Shown piece after piece: positions 1-8,812 of a stretch of 64,000 nucleotides of DNA (the first letter of the stretch is position 1; the number at the start of each line of letters is the position of its first letter). Made by a program: the position numbers and the translations under genes. This DNA comes from Bradyrhizobium sp. 190 (lineage in GTDB: Bacteria > Pseudomonadota > Alphaproteobacteria > Rhizobiales > Xanthobacteraceae), in assembly GCF_023073415.1 (NCBI RefSeq), contig NZ_JADPJL010000061.1, positions 1 to 64,000 of the forward strand. The letters are read 5' to 3'. Below the pieces are notes generated by a model, which had not been told where the DNA came from, ran no database searches, and saw only the letters and a program-made list of their open reading frames with translations.

Positions 1-147
1 CATCTTGCCAGGGGCAAGCTCTTCTGAAATTGGATGGATTACATCGCTGTGCGGGTGGTGCCGGGGTCAGAGACACTGGCTGGCTTCAGGGGGATGCGCC
101 GCGCTCAACGCGGATACCCTCCCGCGGAGCGGGTTCGTCCAGCGCGG

Positions 148-233
148 ATTATGCGGAGCGTGGCGTTATGCGGATTGGCCTGATTTGAGCGCAGGTTTTT
201 CGGCGCGTTTTGGATGGCGGCGCTCCGCATAAT
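148..233. repeat. 13-bp perfect inverted repeat beside the recombinase
   Basis: ATTATGCGGAGCG at 148-160 is the exact reverse complement of CGCTCCGCATAAT at 221-233. A further TTATGCGG lies near 166. The pair sits just downstream of the minus-strand recombinase/DUF736 frame. Its position suggests a recombinase site or the end of a mobile element, but no second end is visible because the window starts here. Function is inferred. Confidence 0.4.
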
Positions 234-288
234 ATCGTTGAGGAGAGCCGCGGCGCCTCGCGCGAGGCGAGACGCCGCAAGCCGAGGG

Positions 289-585
289 TCAGCGCGACCA
301 GACGAGCGCGTAGCCGTCATCGACTGCGACGAGGTTGGCGTAGATCGGCGCCGGGAAGGACGGGTCGTCGAGCTTCACCGAGTGATAGACGGTGTTCTCT
401 TTCGAGGTCCGCTGCCACGCGGCGCCTATCTCAACGTTGCCGGCCGTCACGCGCAGGTCCGGCGCCTTCTCGTTCTCGGAGGGTTCGGCCGGAAGGAAGC
501 GTACCTTGATGTTGAGCAAGAGCGTCCTGATGGTGCCGGTGTACGAGCCATCTTCGGCGCGGGTGAAGGTGCCAATCTGAGCCAT
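289..585 (-). CDS. DUF736 family protein
   Basis: A 98-residue protein beginning MAQIGTFTRAEDGSYTGTI and ending in GYALVWSR, the full length expected for DUF736. Members are small single-domain proteins found in conjugative elements and ICEs of alphaproteobacteria; their biochemical role is unknown. The start is fixed by an excellent ribosome binding site (AACAGGAGATCACC) directly before the ATG at 585. It is in frame with the upstream recombinase because of a lost stop, but probably still has its own translation start. It marks this end of the window as conjugative-element DNA. Confidence 0.75.
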   Translation of the reverse strand: MAQIGTFTRAEDGSYTGTIRTLLLNIKVRFLPAEPSENEKAPDLRVTAGNVEIGAAWQRTSKENTVYHSVKLDDPSFPAPIYANLVAVDDGYALVWSR

Positions 586-2046
586 GGTGATCTCCTGTTG
601 CTGTTTCCAAGCCCGCGACCATCGCGGCCTTGATGGCGATCTGTGAGCGCCGCAACGACCGCCCCGCAGCCTTGGCCCGCAGCGTGAGCGGAGGATGGCG
701 GGCTGAGCGATTTTGTTGCCTCGCGAGGAATGCCGCCGATTGGCGGCAGGGGAAGAAGATCGCGAACGAGCCCTTGCGGGTAAAGGTCGGCGAGCGCAGC
801 GAGCGTATTGTGGCGCGTGATCCGCCAGCAAAAGGCCGGTATGGACGTGGGCCCAAGCAGCTTCACAGGAGAGCATCGGCTCACAGGCATCACCAAGGCC
901 AATGACGGCGTCACCGCACCAACCAGGTTCACGCGCAACAACAGCGTCCTTCTCCGGTTCCAAGATCGACGGGAGAAGGCTCAACTTGCTGATGTGGCCG
1001 GCACGATCGTGCAGCCGCACCGAACGGACCGAAGGCGTGTCACCGTAGCATGATAATGAAGCCTCACGTCGTATCGGACGTAGATTCCAACAAAGAGATA
1101 ATGCATCCGGCGCCCTGAACCGACCGCGGCGCAGCTCCGGCGGAACGACCGCTTCCACTGCCTCGAGCTTTTCCGAGGGATCCATGCGGAGATAGACCTC
1201 GGTTGTGCGGATATCGGCATGCCCAAGCCACAGCGCCACCTTCCGGATATCGTGCGTCGCCTGCAGCATGATCACCGCGCAGCTATGCCGAAGCTGGTGC
1301 GGAGAGATCGAACGACTGCGCAAAGACGGGCACGCCTCGGCCGCAGCACGAACGTGCTTGTCGAGCACGTACTCGAAGCCCGCACGGGTCATCGGCTCAT
1401 CCTGTGCGTTGACGAACAGCTCCGGCACGCGGACTGCTCCCCTGACGCTCAACCAGGCGCGAAGGTCGCGCGCGGTGTCCTTCCAGAGTGGCAGGCAGCG
1501 TTCCTTGCGGCCCTTGCCCCGGATCGTCACGCTCGCTCCGTGCTGGAGCGACAGGTTTTCGGTCAGAACGCCGACCAGCTCGGAGACCCGCAAGCCTCCG
1601 GCGAAGCAGAGTTGCATCATCGCCCGGTCGCGCACGCCGAATCGTGTCGCAAGATCGGGGGCGTTGAGGATCGCGCGAACCTCCTCCATCGTCAGATGGC
1701 GGAAGAGCTTCTGGTCGTGGCGCTTGACCGGGATGGCATGGACGCGATCGATCTGCTCCAGGGCGGAGGGCACACGGTGCTCCACATAACGCATGAACGT
1801 CTTGATGGCGGCGAGCCGCAGGTTGCGCGTGGCGGCGCCATTGCCGCGCTCCTGTTCGATGTGGGCCAGGAAGGCGGCGATCAGCGGCGCGTCCAGGTCT
1901 TCGATCGTCAGCCGTGACGGACGCGTGCCGAACCGTTTCGCGGCGAAGTCGAACAGCAGCTTGAAGCTGAACGCGTAGGTCTCGCAGCTTTCCGGACTGT
2001 ATGCATTCGGCACTTTACGGACTTTCATCACTGCGATCATTGGCAT
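289..2046 (-). CDS. Tyrosine recombinase/integrase, frame running on into DUF736
   Basis: Residues 1 to about 316 (to about position 1099) form an XerC/D-like tyrosine recombinase. There is an N-terminal SAM-like core-binding domain, then the catalytic set: R153 in GGLRVSE, K178 in GKGRKER, H250-x2-R253 in SPHQLRH, H276 in WLGH and Y285. After RRGRFRAPDAL the sequence turns low-complexity and arginine-rich, with no family similarity that I recognise. The frame nevertheless stays open until it passes through the DUF736 gene ending at 289. The original stop has probably been lost by a deletion or frameshift, so the natural product ends near 1099. Enzymes of this type move integrative elements in rhizobia. 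Start choice between the first and seventh residue (Met) is uncertain. Confidence 0.7.
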   Translation of the reverse strand: MPMIAVMKVRKVPNAYSPESCETYAFSFKLLFDFAAKRFGTRPSRLTIEDLDAPLIAAFLAHIEQERGNGAATRNLRLAAIKTFMRYVEHRVPSALEQIDRVHAIPVKRHDQKLFRHLTMEEVRAILNAPDLATRFGVRDRAMMQLCFAGGLRVSELVGVLTENLSLQHGASVTIRGKGRKERCLPLWKDTARDLRAWLSVRGAVRVPELFVNAQDEPMTRAGFEYVLDKHVRAAAEACPSLRSRSISPHQLRHSCAVIMLQATHDIRKVALWLGHADIRTTEVYLRMDPSEKLEAVEAVVPPELRRGRFRAPDALSLCWNLRPIRREASLSCYGDTPSVRSVRLHDRAGHISKLSLLPSILEPEKDAVVAREPGWCGDAVIGLGDACEPMLSCEAAWAHVHTGLLLADHAPQYARCARRPLPARARSRSSSPAANRRHSSRGNKIAQPAILRSRCGPRLRGGRCGAHRSPSRPRWSRAWKQQQEITMAQIGTFTRAEDGSYTGTIRTLLLNIKVRFLPAEPSENEKAPDLRVTAGNVEIGAAWQRTSKENTVYHSVKLDDPSFPAPIYANLVAVDDGYALVWSR

Positions 2047-2155
2047 TGTAGTGACGCATGCGATGGATGCGTTCCGATCAAGGCTGTCGTCTAGGGCGGC
2101 CTAAGAAGCGTCGGTAGGCTTTTCTTTGAGAACGGGTAACGGCTACAGTTTCTTC

Positions 2156-2575
2156 ATGGCAGAGCGAGTGACGGTTTTCTTCTATGGTCTGTTCATGGAT
2201 CCGGAAGGCCTGGAGGCGAAAGGTCTTCGGCCGCTCAACGTCAGGCAGGCCTATATCGAGCGGTTTGCACTGAGGCTGGGAGATCGAGCGACGTTGCTGG
2301 CCGATCCGGATGGGCGGGTCTACGGCACAACCGCGACTCTCACCCACTCCGAGTTAGATCGGCTCTATTCAGAGTCGAGCGTCGCAGCATATCGACCTGA
2401 ACCTGTTCGCGCCCAATTTTCCAATGGCACGGCCGAGCTTGCGCTTTGCTTCAATCTTCCGAGCATCGCGCAGGAAAAGACGACCGAACCGAACTACGCA
2501 GCTGAACTACGAGCAGTCGCCCGCAAAATGGGGTTGCCGGAGTCATACGTGGCTAGCATCGGAAAGAATGAGTAA
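2156..2575 (+). CDS. Gamma-glutamylcyclotransferase/AIG2-like protein
   Basis: About 139 residues starting MAERVTVFFYGLFMDPE. The FFYGLFMDPEGL stretch matches the substrate loop (YGxLMxPE-like) at the start of the GGCT/AIG2 fold. Related proteins release 5-oxoproline from gamma-glutamyl compounds or act on modified amines. A glutamate in the middle of the domain is normally catalytic and cannot be assigned with certainty here. It is transcribed divergently from the recombinase. No strong ribosome binding site is seen. The frame is open from 2126, but the similarity starts at the ATG at 2156. Confidence 0.55.
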   Translation: MAERVTVFFYGLFMDPEGLEAKGLRPLNVRQAYIERFALRLGDRATLLADPDGRVYGTTATLTHSELDRLYSESSVAAYRPEPVRAQFSNGTAELALCFNLPSIAQEKTTEPNYAAELRAVARKMGLPESYVASIGKNE

Positions 2576-3310
2576 GGGCTCACGGCACCGCCTCGCGATG
2601 CGGCAAGTGCCAGTTTGCAAACGGCCATCGCCGAGCTGGACGCATCGCACGCACTAACTTGCATCGGACGCATGAACCGGAATCGCCTTCGCGCCGGAGG
2701 TAGCAGTCTAGCCTACGATCTTTAGCGCTTTGCGAGCTTGCGGCGAGCCGTCGGCTGCGGCTCGCCGTGGGTCAATGCCATGGCACTCCTGGCCATCATC
2801 ATCAAACCGTCGACAGAAGACACTGCAGGCGAGCTGCTATGAGAAAGCTCAGCATCCTTCAGGCACTTCCTGACGCAGTTGTGGAGTCGCGCAGCCTGCA
2901 GGGGCTTGCCATGACGCGTTCGAAATCCGTCAACGGTCCCGGTGGAGAGCGCACCAACGGATCGGCCGCGGAATACTGGCCATCCGTTTTCCCGAATACG
3001 TTGCTGTAAAGGTGACAGCGCACAGTCGAGAAATTGCCATCCCAGGACGTCCAGGATCGTCGTCGAGCAGCTAGGCGATAAGATCACCGTAGCAGACGTC
3101 GTGCTCATGAAGAAACTTGATTTTCCGGCGACTTAGTTTCAGCTCAGGCAAGGTCTTGCTTGTCATCCCGATCGAAAGAAGGTGTCGGACGGATGCCTAG
3201 CCGCCGCCACGCTCCGTATCAGCGTCAGGGATCGAAGCCGCAAGGACCCCGCGGCCTCAGTCCGCGCGAGCGCGGCTGTCGGAGCGAAGGCGCCCGAGGT
3301 TGAGGCCATC
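2576..3310. other. Intergenic, no clear gene
   Basis: No recognisable gene. A minus-strand frame at 2722-3108 could encode 128 residues with a basic C-terminus, but it lacks a ribosome binding site and any family I know. It may be a remnant. Confidence 0.4.
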
Positions 3311-3847
3311 TCACAACAAAAGCTGCTGAACCTTTTGTTTCAAAAGCGCATCGTCCAGACACACCGCCCATTCCAGCAGCATCTGTCTCACCGTCGTCGG
3401 CAAGATGCCGTGAAGCGCAAGTCGATTCAGAACGAGAGATCGGTCCCTGTCAACACGCGCTGCGGTGAGGTCCGAAAGCAAGCGTACGTCATATCCCCGC
3501 TCGGCCGTTTGCAGGGCGGCAATAAAGATCTCCTCTTCGAGCCAACTTCCTCCATAGAAAATGATACCGGTTTGGGCTGAAGCCAGATTGTCTGTGAAAC
3601 GGCGATCCCGCCAAATGGAAAGGGGGTCGACGTCCAGCTGCATCATCGACTGGGTGAGTTGCTGACGAACGTCAATCCCGGCCGGTTGGCATTCGCCGAT
3701 AACCGTCAACGGGACGGCGAACATCTCTAAGCCTGTGTGCAGTAGTGAGAAGCTGCTGTGACGCGCGGCAAGACCGGCCGAAATTGGCGTCTCGCCGCGC
3801 GACAGATTAATCAACACCACATGACTATGTCGTGGGTCTGCGAACAT
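3311..3847 (-). CDS. Isochorismatase-fold protein lacking the catalytic cysteine
   Basis: About 178 residues from the ATG at 3847, 43 bp after luxI on the same strand. The C-terminal half has the cysteine-hydrolase pattern: a hydrophobic strand ending IIFYGGSW, then a helix, then ERGYDVRLLSDLTA, which matches the family GxxTDxCVxxTA...GYxVxxxxDA region. The nucleophilic cysteine position is occupied by a non-cysteine residue, and the N-terminal D-x-Q motif is replaced by LINLSRG. If expressed it may be a non-catalytic relative. The frame is open upstream across the luxI end, so the start is uncertain. It is likely co-transcribed with luxI. Confidence 0.5.
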   Translation of the reverse strand: MFADPRHSHVVLINLSRGETPISAGLAARHSSFSLLHTGLEMFAVPLTVIGECQPAGIDVRQQLTQSMMQLDVDPLSIWRDRRFTDNLASAQTGIIFYGGSWLEEEIFIAALQTAERGYDVRLLSDLTAARVDRDRSLVLNRLALHGILPTTVRQMLLEWAVCLDDALLKQKVQQLLL

Positions 3848-3890
3848 TTGCGTGCCAATCACCTTTTCCGGGCTCAAGAGGCGCGTGTGG

Positions 3891-4529
3891 TCAGGCGGCC
3901 GCGTTGACAGGATCGGGTGAGAGAAGCACAGGACCGCTGACGGCGGCTCGTTCGTACATCCTGTGAAGCGCTTGTTCGGACGTGTCGAGAAACCCGGCAA
4001 CGGCCATCGTCGATCCGACCTGCTGTGGCGCAGCGATCCGTCTCAATGGCCAGCCTGCTCGCCGGAGAATGCGCTCCATACGCGTATCGGTGACTGTCAC
4101 GATGTTGTCTGCGCTCGCGCCGCGTGCCGCCTCTATCATCGCGGCGAAAAGGATAAGCGTGGCGCGGTTGAGACTATTGGCGGCCTGCTCGGTGATAAGC
4201 CTAGTGTCGACGCAAAAGCGCGAGCTTTCGAGAATTCTTTCGTCCTGCGGCGCGAGGGTCCCGCCGAGCAGGACGGGAAAGGTGTCGGCCAACATGGTCG
4301 GTCCCATGGTCGGAAGCAGACGAACCGAACCAACCGGCTCTCCGCCGTCTGACATCAGAATGAGATAAGTCGGCCCGAGCGTGTCATACACATCGAGCTC
4401 AAATTCACCTGAGACGGACACGGACCAGTCGAGCCTGTCCATGAAGACACGCCGCCGCAGCCGATACATCGCCGCGAGCAAGTCCAGATGCCGACCAAAT
4501 TGAGGTGCGTGAAGTCCAAGGGCATGCAT
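3891..4529 (-). CDS. LuxI-family acyl-homoserine lactone synthase
   Basis: A protein of 212 residues with the autoinducer synthase layout. It has an N-terminal R-x2-VF motif in YRLRRRVFMDRLDW, a D/E-rich strand FELDVYDT, then SVRLLPT, then the ESSRFCVD motif of the S-adenosylmethionine/acyl-donor site. It should make an N-acyl- or aryl-homoserine lactone; the acyl group cannot be told from sequence. A GGGAG ribosome binding site lies about 8 nt before the start; a second in-frame ATG lies 4 nt further in (MHALGL). It is preceded by a lux box at 4585-4604 and a LuxR gene on the same strand, the usual positive feedback arrangement. In the rhizobial ICE context it could control transfer, as TraI/TraR do in Mesorhizobium, or symbiosis. 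Confidence 0.85.
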   Translation of the reverse strand: MHALGLHAPQFGRHLDLLAAMYRLRRRVFMDRLDWSVSVSGEFELDVYDTLGPTYLILMSDGGEPVGSVRLLPTMGPTMLADTFPVLLGGTLAPQDERILESSRFCVDTRLITEQAANSLNRATLILFAAMIEAARGASADNIVTVTDTRMERILRRAGWPLRRIAAPQQVGSTMAVAGFLDTSEQALHRMYERAAVSGPVLLSPDPVNAAA

Positions 4530-4584
4530 GCCAATCTCCCGAAATTATCAGGAGGCCTCAAGACCAGAAAGGAACTTTCTAATC

Positions 4585-4604
4585 GCCTGTTAGATTTTAC
4601 AGGT
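4585..4604 (-). promoter_or_regulatory. lux box upstream of luxI
   Basis: On the minus strand the 20-mer is ACCTGTAAAATCTAACAGGC, a near-perfect dyad (CCTGT/ACAGG arms) matching the LuxR-family consensus ACCTGTnnnnnnnnACAGGT. It is centred about 65 bp before the luxI start. The adjacent LuxR protein is the expected activator. Confidence 0.8.
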
Positions 4605-4722
4605 GGGTCTGGTTCAGCTTGATTTCGCTAGATCTTTTTGGACAGAGTACAATAAATAATGAACGGCGTGACAACCGCGCCAGGTCTGTTTTGCATCTTG
4701 CGAAATGGGAGGGTGTGGATGA

Positions 4723-5451
4723 TTACGACAACAAACCGCGTCGCAAGGCCTCGGCGACGCACTGGGCAATAGATGCTGCACCGAGCTTGCGGCGAGCGTT
4801 CTCAAGATGAAAAACTACCGTGCGCGGCGCAATCTGGACCAGCACCGCGATATCCGCGACGCTTTTTCCCTGTGCGGTCCATGCAAGGCATTGGCGCTCG
4901 CGCTGAGTAAGTTCAGTTCCGGAACGTTTATCGGTGGAGGGTACAGCAAGTTTGCTGGAGACATGACTATGAAAATACACCCCAGCGAGTTGTACGAGGC
5001 CCTTCCAGTCGGCCACGAGCCGCTCCAGGTGAACGTCGCGGTCGTCCGTCGCCAGCGTAAATGCAGCCATCCGTCCAAATCCGCCCCTGATCGGCACAGT
5101 GACGCCTGACCTAATGCCGAAGGTCGCCGCTTCATCGAAGAAGCGGCGCTGCTCGCGATTTCCGACCGGGGCTGAGCCCCCTCCTCCCCAACTGAACAAT
5201 GCGTGCTCGACACGCGCGCGGCGCACCACAGGGTCAAGCTGCTGATATCCAAGCTGGAAATAGCGGCTGGTCCAGGATTTGGGATAGGACGAAATCAACG
5301 TTGGCGTGTCGCCGGTCAGGCGCAGATAGGCAAATCGCTGAAAGCCGAGCTGCTGTGTGAGTCGTGTTGCGACACGCTCGAATTCATCGACGTTGACTGC
5401 GGTCTGGATACTATCAATGAATTCCTGGAAGATGCTTTCGACCCGGCTCAT
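4723..5451 (-). CDS. LuxR-family quorum-sensing regulator
   Basis: 242 residues. Residues about 15-165 form an autoinducer-binding domain with the W/Y/D signature residues (SSYPKSWTSRYFQLGYQQLDPV, then later WGG and FG-rich segments). Residues about 175-240 form a LuxR/GerE helix-turn-helix: LTQRERQCLAWTAQGKSVADIA, then PRTVVFHLENARRKLGA. The gene lies about 190 bp upstream of luxI on the same strand, with the lux box between them. It probably binds the signal made by the neighbouring synthase and activates luxI plus other targets. Length and both domains are normal. Confidence 0.85.
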   Translation of the reverse strand: MSRVESIFQEFIDSIQTAVNVDEFERVATRLTQQLGFQRFAYLRLTGDTPTLISSYPKSWTSRYFQLGYQQLDPVVRRARVEHALFSWGGGGSAPVGNREQRRFFDEAATFGIRSGVTVPIRGGFGRMAAFTLATDDRDVHLERLVADWKGLVQLAGVYFHSHVSSKLAVPSTDKRSGTELTQRERQCLAWTAQGKSVADIAVLVQIAPRTVVFHLENARRKLGAASIAQCVAEALRRGLLS

Positions 5452-5609
5452 TCCGGCTCTACCATCTTGAACACACTAGCCGTACTTTCCTGAGCGCGTT
5501 CGGCAAAGGAGCTGTCCGGCAACAGGTCGCGCGATCTACCGACCGATACAGATATGTCCCACGATGCCGCGCGGCCGAGTTGGAGGCGCACCGGCGCTAG
5601 TCCTTGCTC

Positions 5610-7469
5610 CTAGCGCAGCTGCTTCGTCCCAGGCACACGTGTAATAAACCAGAACCATGCGCCAACCTGACCTGCAAGGTTCACTGCAAAGGCGGTCTGG
5701 TAAGCAACTTCCGGGTAATGGCCATGCTCAGGCGTCCAATGCTGAACCACGAAACCGAGAAGAGACTGGACCACAAACGCGTAACCGATGTGAAAGACGT
5801 TAAGCGCCGCATTCGCACGTCCACCAAGCTCTTTGGGGAAGAAATCGAACAGAATCGCGCCGCTAAGGACAGTTGCAGCGCCGGCAGCAGCGATGATGAT
5901 CCACGGAGCGGATGATGGCAGAGGGGCTCGCAGGATTATTGCCAGTTGGGCAGCGAAAAACAGAATTGCGACCGAGCCCAAGAGCGCCTGTGGTCCTATC
6001 CCGTATCGCCGGAGCTTCTGAGCCGCAACCCCTAGCACCAGGGCGCCCGCACTCAATGCAATTGCCATGGCAAACAGATTGCGAAGCAATCCCGACCGGT
6101 CCAGGCCCTCCACATCCGAGAACCACTGGGCAGCCCACAATCCCTGTAGCGCCCAAGCGGTACCAATGCAGCTCGCAGATAGGGGCGCCAAACGCCAGAA
6201 GCGAGGATCAGCATAAATCATTCTCAGTCCAATGGTGGTCCCCTTCGCTGCCAATGAGCCCGTGGCCTCTGGCACGACAAGGAAAATTGCAAGTGCACAT
6301 CCAGCCGATGCGATGGCTAAGAGTTCAAACAATCCCCGCCAGCCGACCGAAACGAGCAGGTATTCGGCCGGCAATGTCCCCGTCACGCCGCCAAGTGCAG
6401 CCAGCATGACCATAAGGCCATTGAGCATTGGGACCTGCTCGGCGGGAAACCAGAGAACGACCGCTTTCAATCCGGCCATCAATGCTGCGGAAACGCCGAG
6501 ACCGATCAACGCCCTGCCGAGAAGAAGAAGCAAAACGTTGTCAGCGATGGCAAACAGCGCTGCGCCGGCGGCGGCTGCCAAAAGCACGACACTCTGGATT
6601 CGTCGTGGGCCGTATCGGTCCAACAATATCCCGATAGGAATCTGGGCCGCCGCAAAGATCAGGAAGTAGATGGACGTCAGGAGACCAAGTTCATCGGCAC
6701 CCAAACCAAACTCGAAAGTTAGCGGCCCAGCTATCGTCGCATTGATGTTACGAAAGAGAAAAGAAAGGTAGTAAGCAGCGACGAACGGCAAGAACACGCG
6801 AAAGATTAAAAGCCAATCTGCGTTGAAGGCCCGTGACCGCTGTTGCGCCGTCGCACGCCAGGGCGGCAAAGCGAACCGCGATATCGCGCCACGGATTGTT
6901 TGCTCGGCTCTTGAATCGGGTTCGTGCTCGCACCATGCCCCTCCGGCAGAATGCGGGGTTTGTGGTTTGTTGCCGGCGACAGTCGTTGCACCGGCCTTCT
7001 GTTCCGGGTGTGTTGAGCGCGTCAGCGCTTCTGGCCCCACCGGTTCTGTTGCAACATGCTCCCGCTCAGTCGAATTTACCCGCTCGATTGTCTCCTTTAT
7101 AAGGGAAGTTCCTAGGTTAACCCGCCTTGTCACCTGGGTAGCAAATTCGTCGAAGCGCGCGAGCCCGAGGGTACAAGCGTTAGGTTGGTCGGCAGCTGCA
7201 AGCGGCGGCGTGACCGCGAGAAGAAATCGAGCCTGAAGCGCAACAGTCTCGCTTACCATTCGCACATCGTCATGAAGCTGTTCGAGGTTCCGGTGTATGG
7301 CGCTCAGCCGCCGATCAATTGAGGCCTCTTTGATGTTACGATCAGGGTCGAGGAAATGAGCGAGCGCAGCCTCAACGATCGCCGATTTGGTCGCCCCTGG
7401 ACTTTTTGCTGCGACTGCGAGCCGCGCGGCGACCGGCTCCGAAAGATAGACACCGATGCAGGGCTTCAT
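5610..7469 (-). CDS. Fusion of a CopG-like ribbon-helix-helix protein and an MFS transporter
   Basis: 619 residues with two unrelated parts. Residues 1 to about 140 match the CopG-family protein found in rhizobial conjugative elements: MKPCIGVYLSEPVAARLAV, then TKSAIVEAALAHFLDPD, then a coiled region and FLLAVTPPL. A polar linker covers about 140-215. Residues about 220-615 are a 12-helix major facilitator with the motif GILLDRYGPRR between helices 2 and 3. Either part alone would be a normal gene. The join is probably a deletion that removed the stop and start between them. The start ATG overlaps the stop of the preceding hydrolase gene (ATGA), so translation is coupled. The substrate is unknown. 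Confidence 0.7.
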   Translation of the reverse strand: MKPCIGVYLSEPVAARLAVAAKSPGATKSAIVEAALAHFLDPDRNIKEASIDRRLSAIHRNLEQLHDDVRMVSETVALQARFLLAVTPPLAAADQPNACTLGLARFDEFATQVTRRVNLGTSLIKETIERVNSTEREHVATEPVGPEALTRSTHPEQKAGATTVAGNKPQTPHSAGGAWCEHEPDSRAEQTIRGAISRFALPPWRATAQQRSRAFNADWLLIFRVFLPFVAAYYLSFLFRNINATIAGPLTFEFGLGADELGLLTSIYFLIFAAAQIPIGILLDRYGPRRIQSVVLLAAAAGAALFAIADNVLLLLLGRALIGLGVSAALMAGLKAVVLWFPAEQVPMLNGLMVMLAALGGVTGTLPAEYLLVSVGWRGLFELLAIASAGCALAIFLVVPEATGSLAAKGTTIGLRMIYADPRFWRLAPLSASCIGTAWALQGLWAAQWFSDVEGLDRSGLLRNLFAMAIALSAGALVLGVAAQKLRRYGIGPQALLGSVAILFFAAQLAIILRAPLPSSAPWIIIAAAGAATVLSGAILFDFFPKELGGRANAALNVFHIGYAFVVQSLLGFVVQHWTPEHGHYPEVAYQTAFAVNLAGQVGAWFWFITRVPGTKQLR

Positions 7470-8380
7470 GGAAGCGCTCCGTCGAAAATCAATCGAGCGG
7501 CTGTAGACTTCTCATGGCTTGAGACGGACTGTTTCCGCCGATCGAGATGACCCCAGCTTCCTCGCTCTACGGAGCTGAAGAAACCTTCAACATGCGCGTT
7601 GAATGCCGCAGGCTCTTCGAGGTTGATGGCATGGCCCGTATTGGGGCAGACCCAAATGCCGGCGGACGGAAATGTGGATTTGAGCATCAAGCTGGTTTCA
7701 AGACATGCCGTGTCTTCGTCGCCCACCGCGAGCAGCACCGGTAACGGTATGTTTGAAAATTGATCTCGGAAGTCGTACAAGGACGGTCGCACGGCTTGGC
7801 ACTGAAGCAGAGTATTGGACATCCCGCGTGCAGAATGGTGCTTTAATCGCCCCACAAACTGTTGCCAGCTCTTGGGGTCTTTGTGCTTCAGTCGAATGCG
7901 CGTGGAGTGGCCCGCCATTTTCTCGGCCATGGCATCGATACCTCGTGCCGTCAATGTGCGCGCCAAAACCGTCGCGCTTCTTGACCAACTTTCACGATTC
8001 GACGCTGGAGATCCTAATCCTGCTCCGGCTGCAAAGATCGCACTGGCCCCTTGGCGGTACCACAAACCAAAAAGCAGAGATGCAAAGGCACCCATGCTCG
8101 ATCCAACCACGTGGGCTCGACTGATTGATAGACCGCGCATAACGGCATCAATGTTATGTACGGCGAACTCCCAACCGTACGCGGCTGGATTATCGGGAAC
8201 GTCGCTCGGTGGATATCCCCGCGCATTGTAGGCGATACATCTATAGCTACGGGAAAAATAGCGGATTTGTGCTTCCCAGCTGTGCAGATCCGATTCAAAG
8301 TCATGAACGAAAACGATTGGATAGCCGCGACCGTACTCTTCAAAGTAGAGCTTCATTCCACCTGACGCGATAAAAGGCAT
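7466..8380 (-). CDS. Alpha/beta hydrolase
   Basis: About 304 residues from the ATG at 8380 (MPFIASGGMKLYFEEYG). This is a classic alpha/beta-hydrolase fold: the strand PIVFVHD leading to the oxyanion region, the nucleophile elbow VVGSSMGA, a downstream acid in AVGDEDTA, and the catalytic histidine in NTGHAINLEEP. It is similar in layout to enol-lactonase or haloperoxidase-like enzymes; the substrate is not predictable. The stop codon overlaps the start of the CopG-MFS fusion by 4 bp, so the two are co-translated. A carrier paired with a hydrolase suggests uptake and cleavage of an ester or lactone (inference). An upstream in-frame ATG at 8425 is less likely. Confidence 0.75.
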   Translation of the reverse strand: MPFIASGGMKLYFEEYGRGYPIVFVHDFESDLHSWEAQIRYFSRSYRCIAYNARGYPPSDVPDNPAAYGWEFAVHNIDAVMRGLSISRAHVVGSSMGAFASLLFGLWYRQGASAIFAAGAGLGSPASNRESWSRSATVLARTLTARGIDAMAEKMAGHSTRIRLKHKDPKSWQQFVGRLKHHSARGMSNTLLQCQAVRPSLYDFRDQFSNIPLPVLLAVGDEDTACLETSLMLKSTFPSAGIWVCPNTGHAINLEEPAAFNAHVEGFFSSVERGSWGHLDRRKQSVSSHEKSTAARLIFDGALP

Positions 8381-8812
8381 CACCACCGCCGATCTTTTGG
8401 AGCGTCGGCAAGGCATGCCGCGCATCGTGTGGCGTTATGGCCGAGCAGCGACAAAAACGGAGGTGTCGCTTATCCATGATCGGTTTTCGACACACCTGCT
8501 TTTCGTATGCCTCGAAATAAAGCTGTCCAATGATTAGGAGTTGGCTGCGGCGGAGGAATCGACCTCCGAATGGCGAGATAGTGACGTCTCAAGCCCGGCG
8601 GTGCTCTGAAATCGAAGATCGCCTTGGCATGACGTGCACCAGTGCCGCGGACCTGGCCCTTACCTTCGTGAATCGCTGCAAGCTTTCGGGCTTGAATGGC
8701 CCTAAAGCTTGCAGCGCTATTTCTGGCATCCATCTCACGCTAGCCACAGGAGCCGAGCTTTCGCCGTGTATAGTCGCAGCCTTTGTCGGCTTAAAGCGAT
8801 GAGCGAGCAGGT
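8381..8812. other. Intergenic, nothing recognised
   Basis: No credible gene on either strand. Short open frames here show no family features. The region separates the hydrolase start from the 3' end of the broken porin-like gene. Confidence 0.4.
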
